Origin: Aureisphaera sp963669405
Lineage (GTDB): Bacteria; Bacteroidota; Bacteroidia; Flavobacteriales; Flavobacteriaceae
DNA: 64,000 nt
Reading direction: 5' to 3'
Assembly (NCBI GenBank): GCA_963669405.2
Contig: CAXXHF010000002.1
Coordinates: 2,604,001 to 2,668,000 of the forward strand
In this document: positions 8,941 to 17,453 of the stretch, in pieces
Layout: each line of letters begins with the position of its first letter
Position numbering within the stretch: the first letter of the stretch is position 1
Translations under genes and position numbers: made by a program
The notes under the pieces: generated by a model
Databases searched by the model: none
Seen by the model: only the letters and a program-made list of their open reading frames with translations
Told to the model about the DNA's origin: nothing

Positions 8941-9131
8941 TTATTTTAATTTTTAAGTTCAATGTCCTTATGACTTATTGTTTATAGAAGAGTTTAATGT
9001 ATTAAGGATAAATTTTTGTTAAAGGATTTTTAGATTGTCATGATTACTCATTCAGGATGGTGGTTCCCTCAAGCATGCTTGTGCATAATACCTGCCCCAT
9101 CTAGTTTTACATCAGAACTTAAAACAGAATA

Positions 9132-10439
9132 ATGATGAAAAGTAAGTTGCTTTTGCTGGCGTTGCCAGTTTTATTGGTCGCTTTTTGGATGTCTGCCACC
9201 TTTACAAAAGGGGATTATGCAGAAACCAAGCGAACGTTGCAGCCTGAAGAAGGTTGCGTATTTATGACGGTTATGGGCGAACAGCCTTCAGACAATTTCC
9301 ATGTTTTTAAAAACAATGAGAATCTTAGGTCATCTGTTGAAGACGGATTGGCTTGGTTAAATGATGCCCAGTTACCTAATGGTGGATACGGCGCAGGAAG
9401 CCATAATGCCCAACATGTGAGAGATCCGCATGCGGTTAAAGCAGATCCGGCAACCACAGCAATGGTTGTACAAGCATTTTTGAGAAGTGGCACTACGCTT
9501 AAGAAGGGTAGATATGCTAAAAACTTAACGAAGGCAATTTCTTATTTGTTGGAAACCGTAGAGAATGCACCCAAAAAGAGTGAATACATTACTGAAGTCC
9601 GAGGCACTCAAATCCAAACCAAACTTGGACAAAACATCGATGCGGTGCTCACCGCTCAAGTATTGTCCAATATTTTGGATCGGAATCTAAAAGGAATCGA
9701 TAAAAAACGGGTGAATCGATGTTTGGATATTTGTGTTTCTAAAATTCAACAAGGAACCGATGCTTCTGGAAGACAAAAAGGGGCTGGATGGGCTGGAGTG
9801 CTACAAAGTGGATTGGCTACTAGTGCATTGGAAGCGGCTCAAGCTGTGGGAGCCGATGTGGAAGAGGAAGTGATTGAACGCACCAAGAATTATCAAAAAG
9901 GGAATTATGATTCTAAAAGCGGAAATGTAAAAACAGAAGATGGTGCCGGAGTCATGCTCTATGCCATTAGCAATAGTGTCCGTGCGAGCGCCAAAGAAGC
10001 GCGAAAAGTGAAAGAGGATATTGCTAAAGCAAAAAAGGAAGGTAGAATTAACAAGGATGCTAAAATTTCGGCGGAGACCTTACGCGATATTGGATATGAC
10101 GAAACGAAGGCAATGGAGTATACTACATCCTATGAGATTTATGAGTCTGCCAAGAACAGAGCACAACAGGAAGATGTGATGACGGGTTTTGGTAATAATG
10201 GAGGAGAAGAATTCATAAGCTTTTTACAAACGGGTGAATCTTTGGTGGTGAACCAGGACAAGGATTGGAGAAAATGGTATGACGATATGAGTGGCCGTAT
10301 TTTGAAAATACAAAACCAAGATGGAAGCTGGAATGGGCATCACTGCATCACCAGTCCCGTATTTTGTACCGCCACCAGTTTGTTATTGTTAACGGTAGAG
10401 AATGATATTGAATTTTTAAGTAAAGTAGGCGAAAAGTAG
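9132..10439 (+). CDS. Exported prenyltransferase/squalene-cyclase-repeat protein
   Basis: 435 residues starting at ATG 9132 (a second ATG follows at 9135). Residues 1-25 are a hydrophobic signal or anchor (LLLLALPVLLVAFWMSATF). The body shows alpha-alpha barrel repeats of the terpene cyclase/prenyltransferase type: 'GLAWLNDAQLPNGGYGAGSHN' (around 73-93), 'TTAMVVQAFLRSG' and C-terminal 'ILKIQNQDGSWNGHHC...TATSLLLL'. The QDGSW motif is the classic QW repeat. The Asp-rich DxDD motif of squalene-hopene cyclase is not seen, so cyclase activity is doubtful. A central Lys/Glu-rich segment (VRASAKEARKVKEDIAKAKK) is unusual. An exported scaffold or peptide-binding role is inference. Confidence 0.7.
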   Translation: MMKSKLLLLALPVLLVAFWMSATFTKGDYAETKRTLQPEEGCVFMTVMGEQPSDNFHVFKNNENLRSSVEDGLAWLNDAQLPNGGYGAGSHNAQHVRDPHAVKADPATTAMVVQAFLRSGTTLKKGRYAKNLTKAISYLLETVENAPKKSEYITEVRGTQIQTKLGQNIDAVLTAQVLSNILDRNLKGIDKKRVNRCLDICVSKIQQGTDASGRQKGAGWAGVLQSGLATSALEAAQAVGADVEEEVIERTKNYQKGNYDSKSGNVKTEDGAGVMLYAISNSVRASAKEARKVKEDIAKAKKEGRINKDAKISAETLRDIGYDETKAMEYTTSYEIYESAKNRAQQEDVMTGFGNNGGEEFISFLQTGESLVVNQDKDWRKWYDDMSGRILKIQNQDGSWNGHHCITSPVFCTATSLLLLTVENDIEFLSKVGEK

Positions 10440-10537
10440 TCTAAAATGCTCTTGATTTATAAAAGCAGAGTTCTGTTGTTTTGAAATTCTTGAGAGTCCG
10501 TTTATTTTTAGACCACAAATAGTTTAGGTTGGTTAAG

Positions 10538-10612
10538 CACCGCCCAAGTCAGTTGATAGCGATTATCGGCCCCCTATGCCAAAAGGAGGAGAACTTGGGC
10601 GGTGTTTCCTTT
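10538..10612. terminator. Large hairpin between convergent genes, probable terminator
   Basis: Arms CACCGCCCAAGT (10538-10549) and ACTTGGGCGGTG (10593-10604) pair perfectly over 12 bp around a 43-nt interior. The interior holds a self-complementary CGATTATCG and a CCCCCT...AGGAGG pair. A T-rich tract follows at 10605-10617 in the plus direction. It sits between the convergent 9132-10439 and 10614-12077 genes. The size and inner structure exceed a simple terminator, so a structured RNA is possible. Confidence 0.65.
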
Positions 10613-10613
10613 T

Positions 10614-12077
10614 TTATTTCATTTGTACAAGTTGAAGCGTAGTTGCGTATAATTCTTCTTTTTCCATCTTGGATTTTAACCAAGCATAAAAACTCATAAC
10701 AAATACATCTTCCTGAGAAGCTTCCTTCCAGGTAAACGACATCTGTACTCGTTCCCTAAAACTGGATGTTTCAATTTCTTTGGGTTGCTCATAGGCAAAA
10801 GCTATTAATTTTATAAATTGAATGACCCTCACCTCATTTTCCTGTACTAATCTTTTAAAAAAACGACGTTCAAAACTTTTAAGTCGTGCCAACACTAGAT
10901 CCAATCGATTTAACTCCATCAATAATAGTATTTCAATGATGTTCTTTTTCAATACCCAAATCCAACCAATTTTTTTCTCATACCAACGATCACTATGCGT
11001 AAGATTTTTTAGTATTTGATACGCATCTTGAAAATGATTTTGTTGAAAAAGACACATAGCTTTGCTCAAAGCAATATCTAAAGATTCGCTCTTATAAGAA
11101 TTTAAATGTGTGATGGCTTGTTTGTATTGCCCCGTGTAGTTTAAGTTCAAGGCCTTTATAAGAATAAGTTTTTCATGAAAACGATTAAAATACGCCCTGT
11201 TGTTTTTTTGCATATGCACTTCCATTTGTTTCGAAAACTCCATTGAACGATTAAAATTTCGGTTCCTAAAATGGGTATTGGCCATAAGGAGTGTAATCTC
11301 GATAAGGTAATACAGATGCTTTTCTTCTGGACTGGTTTTGCGGGACACAATCTCATAAACACTTTCCATGAAACTTTCTATTTGATGAAAGTCACTTTGA
11401 ATCTGCGCTGCAGAGAAGGCAATGCTCATAAGCTGAAAGAGTGATTTATAACTAAGGTTTTGATCAATCTCAATTTCAAAATCCGAAAAGGCATTGCGAA
11501 TTACTTCATTAATGGACTGTGGTTTGTCTGATTTTAATTTCGACTTTATCGTGGCATAAGCCATGTTAAGTTGTTGTTCCCGTTCAAAAAGGGTTAGGTT
11601 TTGTTGAGAAACGGCAATAAGTTCCTTAATGGTAAGATCTGGATTGGTGTGTGCATATTGAATCTTGGTGTGGTAAATTTCAGTGAGGATTGAGTATAGG
11701 TCCAAATGAAGGGCTTTCTTCTCCGCTTTAGATAAAGTTTTATAACCTAGTTTGTATTGTTTGTTTTCCAGAAAAATACGGCTTGCTAAAAGTAGTTTTA
11801 GAATGTCTAATTCTTCACTGGTTTCACCTTGAAAGCTCTTTGTGGCAACAAAATCTATAAGACTATCATGGAGTCGTTTGCTTAAGGCATGGTAGGCATT
11901 CTTAGCAGGTTTTCCATACAATATTACATCTAAATTTTTGGTATTTCCAGTTGTGATAAGTTGAAATAACTCGATGTTTTTGGTGTCGCCCCTACGGTTT
12001 TTCTTACGAAGGAATCCTGTGAACTCATTTTTGTTTTCTTCAGATAAAATTTGTGAAATTTGAAATAAAGTATTCAT
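10614..12077 (-). CDS. Helical-repeat (TPR-like) protein of unknown function
   Basis: 487 residues from ATG 12077 (MNTLFQISQILSEENKNEFTGFL); upstream codons in this frame encode an AT-rich tract, not a plausible N-terminus. It is almost wholly alpha-helical with repeated hydrophobic heptad-like blocks such as 'ILTEIYHTKIQYAHTNPDL' and 'ALSKAMCLFQQNHFQDAYQIL', typical of degenerate TPR arrays. No signal peptide or catalytic motif, so cytoplasmic. It is divergent from yiaA and convergent with the cyclase-repeat protein. The N-terminal 'ENKNEFTGFLRKKNRRGDTK' block suggests a nucleic-acid or protein interaction surface, which is only a guess. Confidence 0.75.
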   Translation of the reverse strand: MNTLFQISQILSEENKNEFTGFLRKKNRRGDTKNIELFQLITTGNTKNLDVILYGKPAKNAYHALSKRLHDSLIDFVATKSFQGETSEELDILKLLLASRIFLENKQYKLGYKTLSKAEKKALHLDLYSILTEIYHTKIQYAHTNPDLTIKELIAVSQQNLTLFEREQQLNMAYATIKSKLKSDKPQSINEVIRNAFSDFEIEIDQNLSYKSLFQLMSIAFSAAQIQSDFHQIESFMESVYEIVSRKTSPEEKHLYYLIEITLLMANTHFRNRNFNRSMEFSKQMEVHMQKNNRAYFNRFHEKLILIKALNLNYTGQYKQAITHLNSYKSESLDIALSKAMCLFQQNHFQDAYQILKNLTHSDRWYEKKIGWIWVLKKNIIEILLLMELNRLDLVLARLKSFERRFFKRLVQENEVRVIQFIKLIAFAYEQPKEIETSSFRERVQMSFTWKEASQEDVFVMSFYAWLKSKMEKEELYATTLQLVQMK

Positions 12078-12242
12078 TTTAAATAATAAGTAAATATTTA
12101 TATAAAAATATATAAATATTGACATTATATATCATTGATGTAATATTAAATCATAAGTTTTTTTAAAAAAATGTATTTTTTAGCCCCAGCTTTCCTTTCA
12201 TATTTGCTTCATAATCAAATTAAATCATCAAAACATTAGATT

Positions 12243-12725
12243 ATGGAAAATCAAATTTTTAAAGACAAGAAGCCTGTTAATGCGCCCTTGATCGACAAGA
12301 TTGTAAAAACAAAAGAACAATTTAATTGTAGGCCAACACCAGCTTTTATTTCGGCCTCTTGGACCGCTTTATTTATAGGAATGGTTTCCTATTGTGTAGG
12401 GCTTTGGAATGCTTATATGGAACTCAACGAAAAAGGGTATTACTTCACCATTTTGCTGTTTGGTCTTTTTGCAGTGGTTTCGGTACAGAAAAGTGTACGG
12501 GATAAATTGGAAGGTATTCCCGTTACCGATGTTTATTATGGAATCAGTTGGTTTGTGACCATCGCTTCTATTCTGTTACTTATCATTGGTTTATGGAATG
12601 CCGATCTTGAGTTAAGTGAAAAAGGATTTTATGGCATGTCGTTTATGCTAAGTCTTTTCTCTGCTATTGCCGTGCAGAAAAATACAAGGGATATTCAATT
12701 TTTGGATCGTGAAAAAAGTGAATAA
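12243..12725 (+). CDS. yiaA: YiaA/YiaB-type inner membrane protein
   Basis: 160 residues with an N-terminal cytoplasmic tail of about 35 residues and two internal repeats, each with a hydrophobic helix pair. The first is 'FIGMVSYCVGLWNAYMELNEKGYYFTILLFGLFAVVSVQKSVRD' and the second 'ILLLIIGLWNADLELSEKGFYGMSFMLSLFSAIAVQKNTRD'. The repeated GLWNAxxELxEKGxY motif is diagnostic of the YiaA/YiaB two-helix family. Function in any organism is not established. Followed by two hairpins, 12728-12763 and 12788-12812. Confidence 0.9.
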   Translation: MENQIFKDKKPVNAPLIDKIVKTKEQFNCRPTPAFISASWTALFIGMVSYCVGLWNAYMELNEKGYYFTILLFGLFAVVSVQKSVRDKLEGIPVTDVYYGISWFVTIASILLLIIGLWNADLELSEKGFYGMSFMLSLFSAIAVQKNTRDIQFLDREKSE

Positions 12726-12727
12726 CT

Positions 12728-12763
12728 CAAAACAGGAGCTTACTTTTTGAGGTTCCTGTTTTG
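12728..12763 (+). terminator. Hairpin just after yiaA
   Basis: Inverted repeat CAAAACAGGA (12728-12737) with TCCTGTTTTG (12754-12763), 16-nt loop. The flanks are less T-rich than a canonical terminator, so it may act together with the hairpin at 12788-12812. Confidence 0.55.
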
Positions 12764-12787
12764 ATGATGGGTTGTTCTAACCCGAAA

Positions 12788-12812
12788 GCCCCGTCTTAGG
12801 GCGGGGTTTTTT
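12788..12812 (+). terminator. Rho-independent terminator
   Basis: Stem CCCCG (12789-12793) with CGGGG (12802-12806), followed by T6. GC-rich stem plus T-run: a strong intrinsic terminator between yiaA and the 12840 gene. Confidence 0.85.
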
Positions 12813-12839
12813 ACAAAGTTTCAACTTAATGGTATCGTC

Positions 12840-13322
12840 ATGAAAATTATTAGAATCCTTTTTGGAACCATGTTCCTTTTCCTAACAGTAGTAATTGCAA
12901 TTTATTCCACATACTTTGTTTGGTTAGTCGCCATTGGTATAGGTTGGAGTGGTAGAGATATAGGACTTATGGAGTTTGTATGGATGGTAAAGGCGCCAAT
13001 ACTAATGTCTTTGTTTTCCTTTATTGCCTGTGTGGGTTTGTTCCTCAATAAAAGGTGGGGAAGCCTATTTGGGCTGGCACTGGGTATTGTTGCTATGTTT
13101 ATGTGCTCAGAGTTTATAATTATAGGGATAGGTGATGGTAGTATAAAAATCATATCTGATCTTTTGGATGGATTACTATGCCTTTTTATATCGTTTGGTA
13201 TAACGGTGGGGCTTTTAAAGTTGATTTACAATGCTTATGAGAAATTCAAACCTTTACAGTACCTAACTGTAGGTGTTGTGGTGTCTAGTGTTCTTTTGTC
13301 CTATTATACCCTATTTCAATAA
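12840..13322 (+). CDS. Small integral membrane protein, unknown function
   Basis: 160 residues with four or five hydrophobic helices: about 5-30 (ILFGTMFLFLTVVIAIYSTYF), 50-68, 75-100 (FGLALGIVAMFMCSEF), 105-130 and 140-158. No charged motif suggesting transport or catalysis. The stop codon TAA overlaps the ATG of the next gene at 13322, so the two are translationally coupled and may form a complex. Confidence 0.7.
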   Translation: MKIIRILFGTMFLFLTVVIAIYSTYFVWLVAIGIGWSGRDIGLMEFVWMVKAPILMSLFSFIACVGLFLNKRWGSLFGLALGIVAMFMCSEFIIIGIGDGSIKIISDLLDGLLCLFISFGITVGLLKLIYNAYEKFKPLQYLTVGVVVSSVLLSYYTLFQ

Positions 13323-13972
13323 TGATGGATGTTGTGGTAAAAAAGTCAACCCGAATCGTTGAGATCCTTGCTGTGGTATTGACCGCCGCGGGCAAATTCA
13401 TCTTTATGGACTTTCTAAACTGGCGTTTTCCCTATGTGGCGACAGCTGTTGTAGGTTGGACGATTTACATTCTTTATAGAAAACGAAAAACCACTGGAAT
13501 TTTAAAACATTGGGGATTTCGTACCGATAATTTTAAGAAGGCCCTATATAACGTATTGCCTTTTGGTATTTTTTCTGTGGTTGTATTTATAATGATTGGT
13601 ATATGGCAGGGAAGTCTTAATATAACTTGGCATATACTTCCCATTCTTATAACCTATCCGTTATGGGGAGTTATTCAGCAATTTTTGCTCATCGCCTTAG
13701 TAACGGGAAACTTAAGGGATGGGAGGTTTGCAATGCTTCAAAACTGGCAAATCATATTAGGAGCAGCTACTTTATTTTCCTTGGTTCATTACCCTTCCTT
13801 GTGGCTTATGTTAGGGACCTTTTTATTGGCGTTATTTTACGGTTTTATATACTTAAAGGAACGAAATGTATATGTATTAGGGCTTTTTCATGGATGGTTG
13901 GGCGCAATTTTTTATTACACTGTGGTAGGAACTGTTCCTTTTGAAGATGCTTTTATTGGTTTGTTACAATAA
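13322..13972 (+). CDS. CPBP-like (CAAX protease/bacteriocin-processing fold) membrane protein, degenerate active site
   Basis: 216 residues, six or seven hydrophobic segments. The C-terminal half has the layout of CPBP intramembrane proteases: 'LWGVIQQFLLIAL' where the family has EExxxR, 'LFSLVHYPSLWLMLGTFLLALFYGFIY' for FxxxH, and 'LGLFHGWLG' for the final HxxxN/D-type motif. The two histidines are kept but the paired glutamates of motif 1 read Gln-Gln, so it may be inactive or a divergent relative. It overlaps the upstream membrane gene (TAATG). Confidence 0.6.
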   Translation: MMDVVVKKSTRIVEILAVVLTAAGKFIFMDFLNWRFPYVATAVVGWTIYILYRKRKTTGILKHWGFRTDNFKKALYNVLPFGIFSVVVFIMIGIWQGSLNITWHILPILITYPLWGVIQQFLLIALVTGNLRDGRFAMLQNWQIILGAATLFSLVHYPSLWLMLGTFLLALFYGFIYLKERNVYVLGLFHGWLGAIFYYTVVGTVPFEDAFIGLLQ

Positions 13973-13976
13973 AAAA

Positions 13977-14007
13977 AGACCTACTTAAAACAAGTAGGCC
14001 TCCTTTT
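13977..14007. terminator. Bidirectional terminator
   Basis: Stem GACCTACTT (13978-13986) with AAGTAGGCC (13992-14000), preceded by A7 and followed by a T-rich tract; it serves the 13322 gene (+) and the 14007-14984 gene (-). Confidence 0.85.
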
Positions 14008-14984
14008 TAATAGTTGTATGGAGTATTAATTCCCCATGGCTTCTCTGAACCACCTGGAGCAAAAACAGTAGCCATTCTGCTTTTTTGCCCTTCTGTAAAC
14101 ATGTGCATACAGGAATCTGAGGTGTAATCCATGAAGTTCATAGTCATATCGTTAGATCCACAATGAACGGTTGGGTAGCTAGGGCAACCTGAGTTGTACC
14201 TGTCAGATACTGGAGTGTCTGAGACAAAATCGTCTACACTACAACCACCATCACCCCAAATATGGCGAAGGTTGGCCAGTGTCCTACTTCGTGGGTAGCG
14301 GTTCTATCTGTGCTTCCAACAAAACTAGCTGCTAGTACCACACCGTCTGTTGCCCAATTTCCACCTGGGAATTGAGCATATCCAAGAATCTGTCCACCTT
14401 GGTAAGGCATATAGTTTACAATCCAAATATTCAAGGACTCTTGAGGATTCACAACATCGCTTCCTCCTTTAGAACTGAATTTCATATCATCATTAGGTCT
14501 CCATCTTCTTTTCTTTGAGTTTTGTACTCGGATCACATCCTGTAGTGTGAAAGAAATACCTACGTTGGCTTCGACACCTTGAAATTCTGAAGGAATTCCC
14601 GCTCTTCCTGGATTGTTTAGATTGAAATCTTCATTTAAAGCATCAATCTGTCCCTGTAGTACCGATGTAGGAAGGTTTTCACTTTGGGTTCTATAAATCA
14701 CATGAAATATAACCGGAATGGTAATATTGATATTTCTAGCTCCTTCAGGCGCTTCTGCCAGTGCTTTTTGCGTAAAACGCTCAACAGCATCATAACTATC
14801 TTTTTAAGGATGGATTGTTTAAGATGCTTTCTTCAAGGGCGCCCATGGTAGCACATTGCTCATGATAGGATTGATCTAATTCTAGTGTCAGGTCTTGTTC
14901 CTCTGGTGTTTCGGTTAGTGTTTCGTTTTCGCAGGAACTAAATAGAATGGCAAGAACTGCCATTCCTACAAATAGTCTTTTCAT
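14007..14984 (-). pseudogene. M43-family zinc metalloprotease, interrupted by two frameshifts
   Basis: ATG 14984 begins a lipoprotein-type signal (AVLAILFSSCENE). The frame stops at 14796. Removing one A from the A5 run (T5 at 14801-14805 on the plus strand) restores SLKDSYDAVERFTQKAL, then 'INITIPVIFHVIYRTQSENL' and 'FNLNNPGRAGIP'. The zinc motif HEVGHW is reached at about 14280, where a base is missing (GG instead of GGG would give HWANLRHIWGD). Beyond it 'CSVDDFVSDTPVSD' and the Met-turn NFMDYTSDSC follow to a stop at 14007. With both corrections the gene is 325 codons, normal for pappalysin-type flavobacterial M43 proteases. Sequencing error or a true pseudogene cannot be told apart from the sequence. 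Confidence 0.85.
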
Positions 14985-15165
14985 AAATGTTTGGTTTTTC
15001 GTTAATAATGGCGCTAAAAATAAACGAAATCATAAAAATTTTAACAATTATAATAAGAAGTTATCAACATAACGATTTAATATGTATTTAATCGATTGAT
15101 TTTGTAGGAATTAAGAAAAAAGAAATTTTTTAAATAATCGATATTTAAAGTATAACATGATTTAT

Positions 15166-15624
15166 TCAGTTCCCTATCTGATCTATTTCTGAATCTATAG
15201 AACCTTTAGGGTTGGGGCCATACTGGTTTTTACCATTTTCACTGTCTCCAGCCCAAAAAAAGATAAGTACAATCCAGCCTATATAACTTACATAGGGAAT
15301 AAAGCATAACAGTGTCCACCATCCAGACTTTCCGGTATCATGCAATCGCCTTGAAGAGGCTGCAAGAAATGGAATGAATAAAAGTAGCCAGATAATTAAA
15401 AAAAGAGCCAAGCTAATATCGAAGAAGATGGACTCACCATCTTCCAAGTCAGATGAAAGACCTACACCAATAAAAGTTGTTATCAGTAGTATAGAATTAC
15501 CAAGAAAAAAATACCAGAATTCTTTACGCCTAGATCTACCTTTAAAGATTGCATAGTTGTCATAGAAAGCCTTCTTCCACCAATTGAGCAAGTTGTATTC
15601 TTCCTCTTGTTTTTTTATAAGCAT
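15166..15624 (-). CDS. DUF805 (YhaH-like) membrane protein
   Basis: 152 residues. 'NYAIFKGRSRRKEFWYFFL' followed by two hydrophobic helices, then 'SSRRLHDTGKSGWWTLL', and a final helix with 'FFWAGDSENGKNQYGPNPKG'. The RSRRKEFW, RRLHDTGKSGWW and NQYGPNP signatures identify DUF805. Four likely membrane helices, cytoplasmic tails. Function unknown. It lies 50 bp upstream of lysS on the same strand... in transcription order it follows lysS-opposed spacing, so shared transcription is not certain. Confidence 0.88.
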   Translation of the reverse strand: MLIKKQEEEYNLLNWWKKAFYDNYAIFKGRSRRKEFWYFFLGNSILLITTFIGVGLSSDLEDGESIFFDISLALFLIIWLLLFIPFLAASSRRLHDTGKSGWWTLLCFIPYVSYIGWIVLIFFWAGDSENGKNQYGPNPKGSIDSEIDQIGN

Positions 15625-15674
15625 GTTTTATAAAGATAAAAACAAAAGTAGAGTTTCATTAAAAAAGATAGGGA

Positions 15675-17367
15675 TTAATCTTTCAGGTCTACAAGCAAGC
15701 CTTCTTCTGTTTTTTCTACCTTGGCAAGGCCATTTTTGGTTAATCCTTTAATGGTTTTGTCCCATTTCTTATTACTGAGTCCTGATTGAGCCTTAAGTTC
15801 ATTAAGATCTATTGGTGCATGGTCCTTAAGGATTGTGAAAACTGCTTTTTCCTCCTCACTCATAGGTACTTGTTTTGCTTCAGGTTTCATTTGCGGAAAG
15901 AAAAGGACTTCTTGGATAGACTCATTGTTAGTCATAAACATGGTCAAACGGTCAATCCCGATACCAATTCCTGAAGTAGGAGGCATACCGTATTCTAAAG
16001 CACGTAGGAAATCCTGATCTATAAACATGGCTTCGTCATCTCCTTTTTCGGATAGTTTTAATTGATCTTCGAATCGCTCACGCTGATCGATTGGATCATT
16101 CAACTCCGTATATGCGTTGGCCAATTCCTTTCCATTTACCATCAATTCAAAACGCTCAGTAAGTCCTTCTTTGCTACGGTGTTTTTTGGTCAATGGACTC
16201 ATCTCTACCGGATGGTCCATAATAAAGGTAGGTTGTATGTAATTGTGCTCACACTTTTCGCCAAAAATCTCATCGATCATTTTACCAATACCAAAAGTTT
16301 CGTCTACTTCAAGATCTAGAGCCTTGCAGGCTTTACGAACTTCTTCTTCGCTCTTTTGAAATAAATCATAGCCGGTATGCTCTTTAATGGCATCCAAAAT
16401 TCCGATTCGTTGGTACGGTGCTTTGTAATCAATTACATTGTCTCCAAAACGCACTTTAGTGGTTCCGTGCAATTCCAATGCAATTTTTTCAAGCAGTTTT
16501 TCGGTGGTATCCATCATCCAGTGGTAATCCTTGTAGGCCGCATACATTTCCATCACTGTAAATTCTGGATTGTGGGTACGATCCATTCCTTCGTTTCTGA
16601 AATCTTTCGAAAACTCATAGACTCCATCAAAACCACCAACAATCAATCGCTTAAGATATAACTCATTGGCAATACGCAAATACAAGGGAATGTTCAATGC
16701 GTTGTGATGCGTTACAAATGGACGTGCCGCAGCACCTCCCGGAATGGGCTGTAGAATAGGTGTTTCTACTTCTAAGAATCCCATCTCGTTGTAAAAATCA
16801 CGAATGGTATTGTTGATCTTGGTTCGTTTAACGAATGTATCTTTTACTTTTGGGGTTCACGACCAAATCCACATAACGTTGCCGGTAACGCAACTCAGGA
16901 TCATTAAATTCGTCAAACACATTTCCTTCACTGTCCGTTTTAGGCAGTGGAAGTGGGCGCAATGTTTTGTTAAGTAACTTGAAGTCCTTTACCAAAACCG
17001 TCTTTTCACCAACTTGAGTTGTAAAAAGCTCTCCAACAATTCCTATAAAGTCTCCAATGTCCAATAGTTTTTTATAAACATCGTTGTAGAGAACTTTGTC
17101 CTCTCCAGGGCAGATTTCGTCACGGTTAAAATACACCTGTATGCGTCCTTCACTATCCTGAAGCTCGGCAAAAGATGCTTTCCCTTGAATACGTCGTGAC
17201 ATTAATCTACCAGCAATCGTCACCTTTTTTCCTTCAGAGAAATCCTGTTTTATTGTTGCTGAAGTATGATCTACAGGATATAATTCTGGTGGGTAGGGGT
17301 CGATTCCCATTTGGCGCAATTGAGCCAATTTTTCACGTCGTACGAGCTCTTGTTCTGAAAGTTGCAT
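15675..17367 (-). CDS. lysS: Lysyl-tRNA synthetase (class II), reading frame interrupted by one extra base
   Basis: ATG 17367 opens the N-terminal OB-fold part (MQLSEQELVRREKLAQLRQMGIDPYP). The frame ends at 16828 after VVNPKSKRYIR. Dropping one A from the AAAA run (T4 at 16848-16851 on the plus strand) gives VVNPKVKDTFVKRTKINNTIRDFY, leading into MGFLEVETPILQPIPGG. The aminoacylation domain continues with motif 2 (FRNEGMDRTHNPEFT) and motif 3 (GIGIGIDRLTMF). A short C-terminal extension (HAPIDLNELKAQSGLSNKKWD...) looks like a winged-helix add-on. Corrected length is 563 residues, the usual flavobacterial size. As the gene is essential and no second copy is seen here, a sequencing indel is the likeliest cause. 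Confidence 0.93.
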
Positions 17368-17453
17368 AACTGTCTATAAAAAATAAGAGGCAAAGATACA
17401 GACAAACTATGTGTTTTTCAATTCGAACTTCTTTTTATCGTTCGGTTTTGTGT

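Noticed and set aside
9215..9493. Minus-strand frame opposite the cyclase-repeat gene
   Set aside because: Shadow of the 9132-10439 coding frame.
15675..17367. Two independent lysS-fragment genes
   Set aside because: The motifs run on in order across the indel and neither fragment is complete, so one interrupted gene is the better reading.
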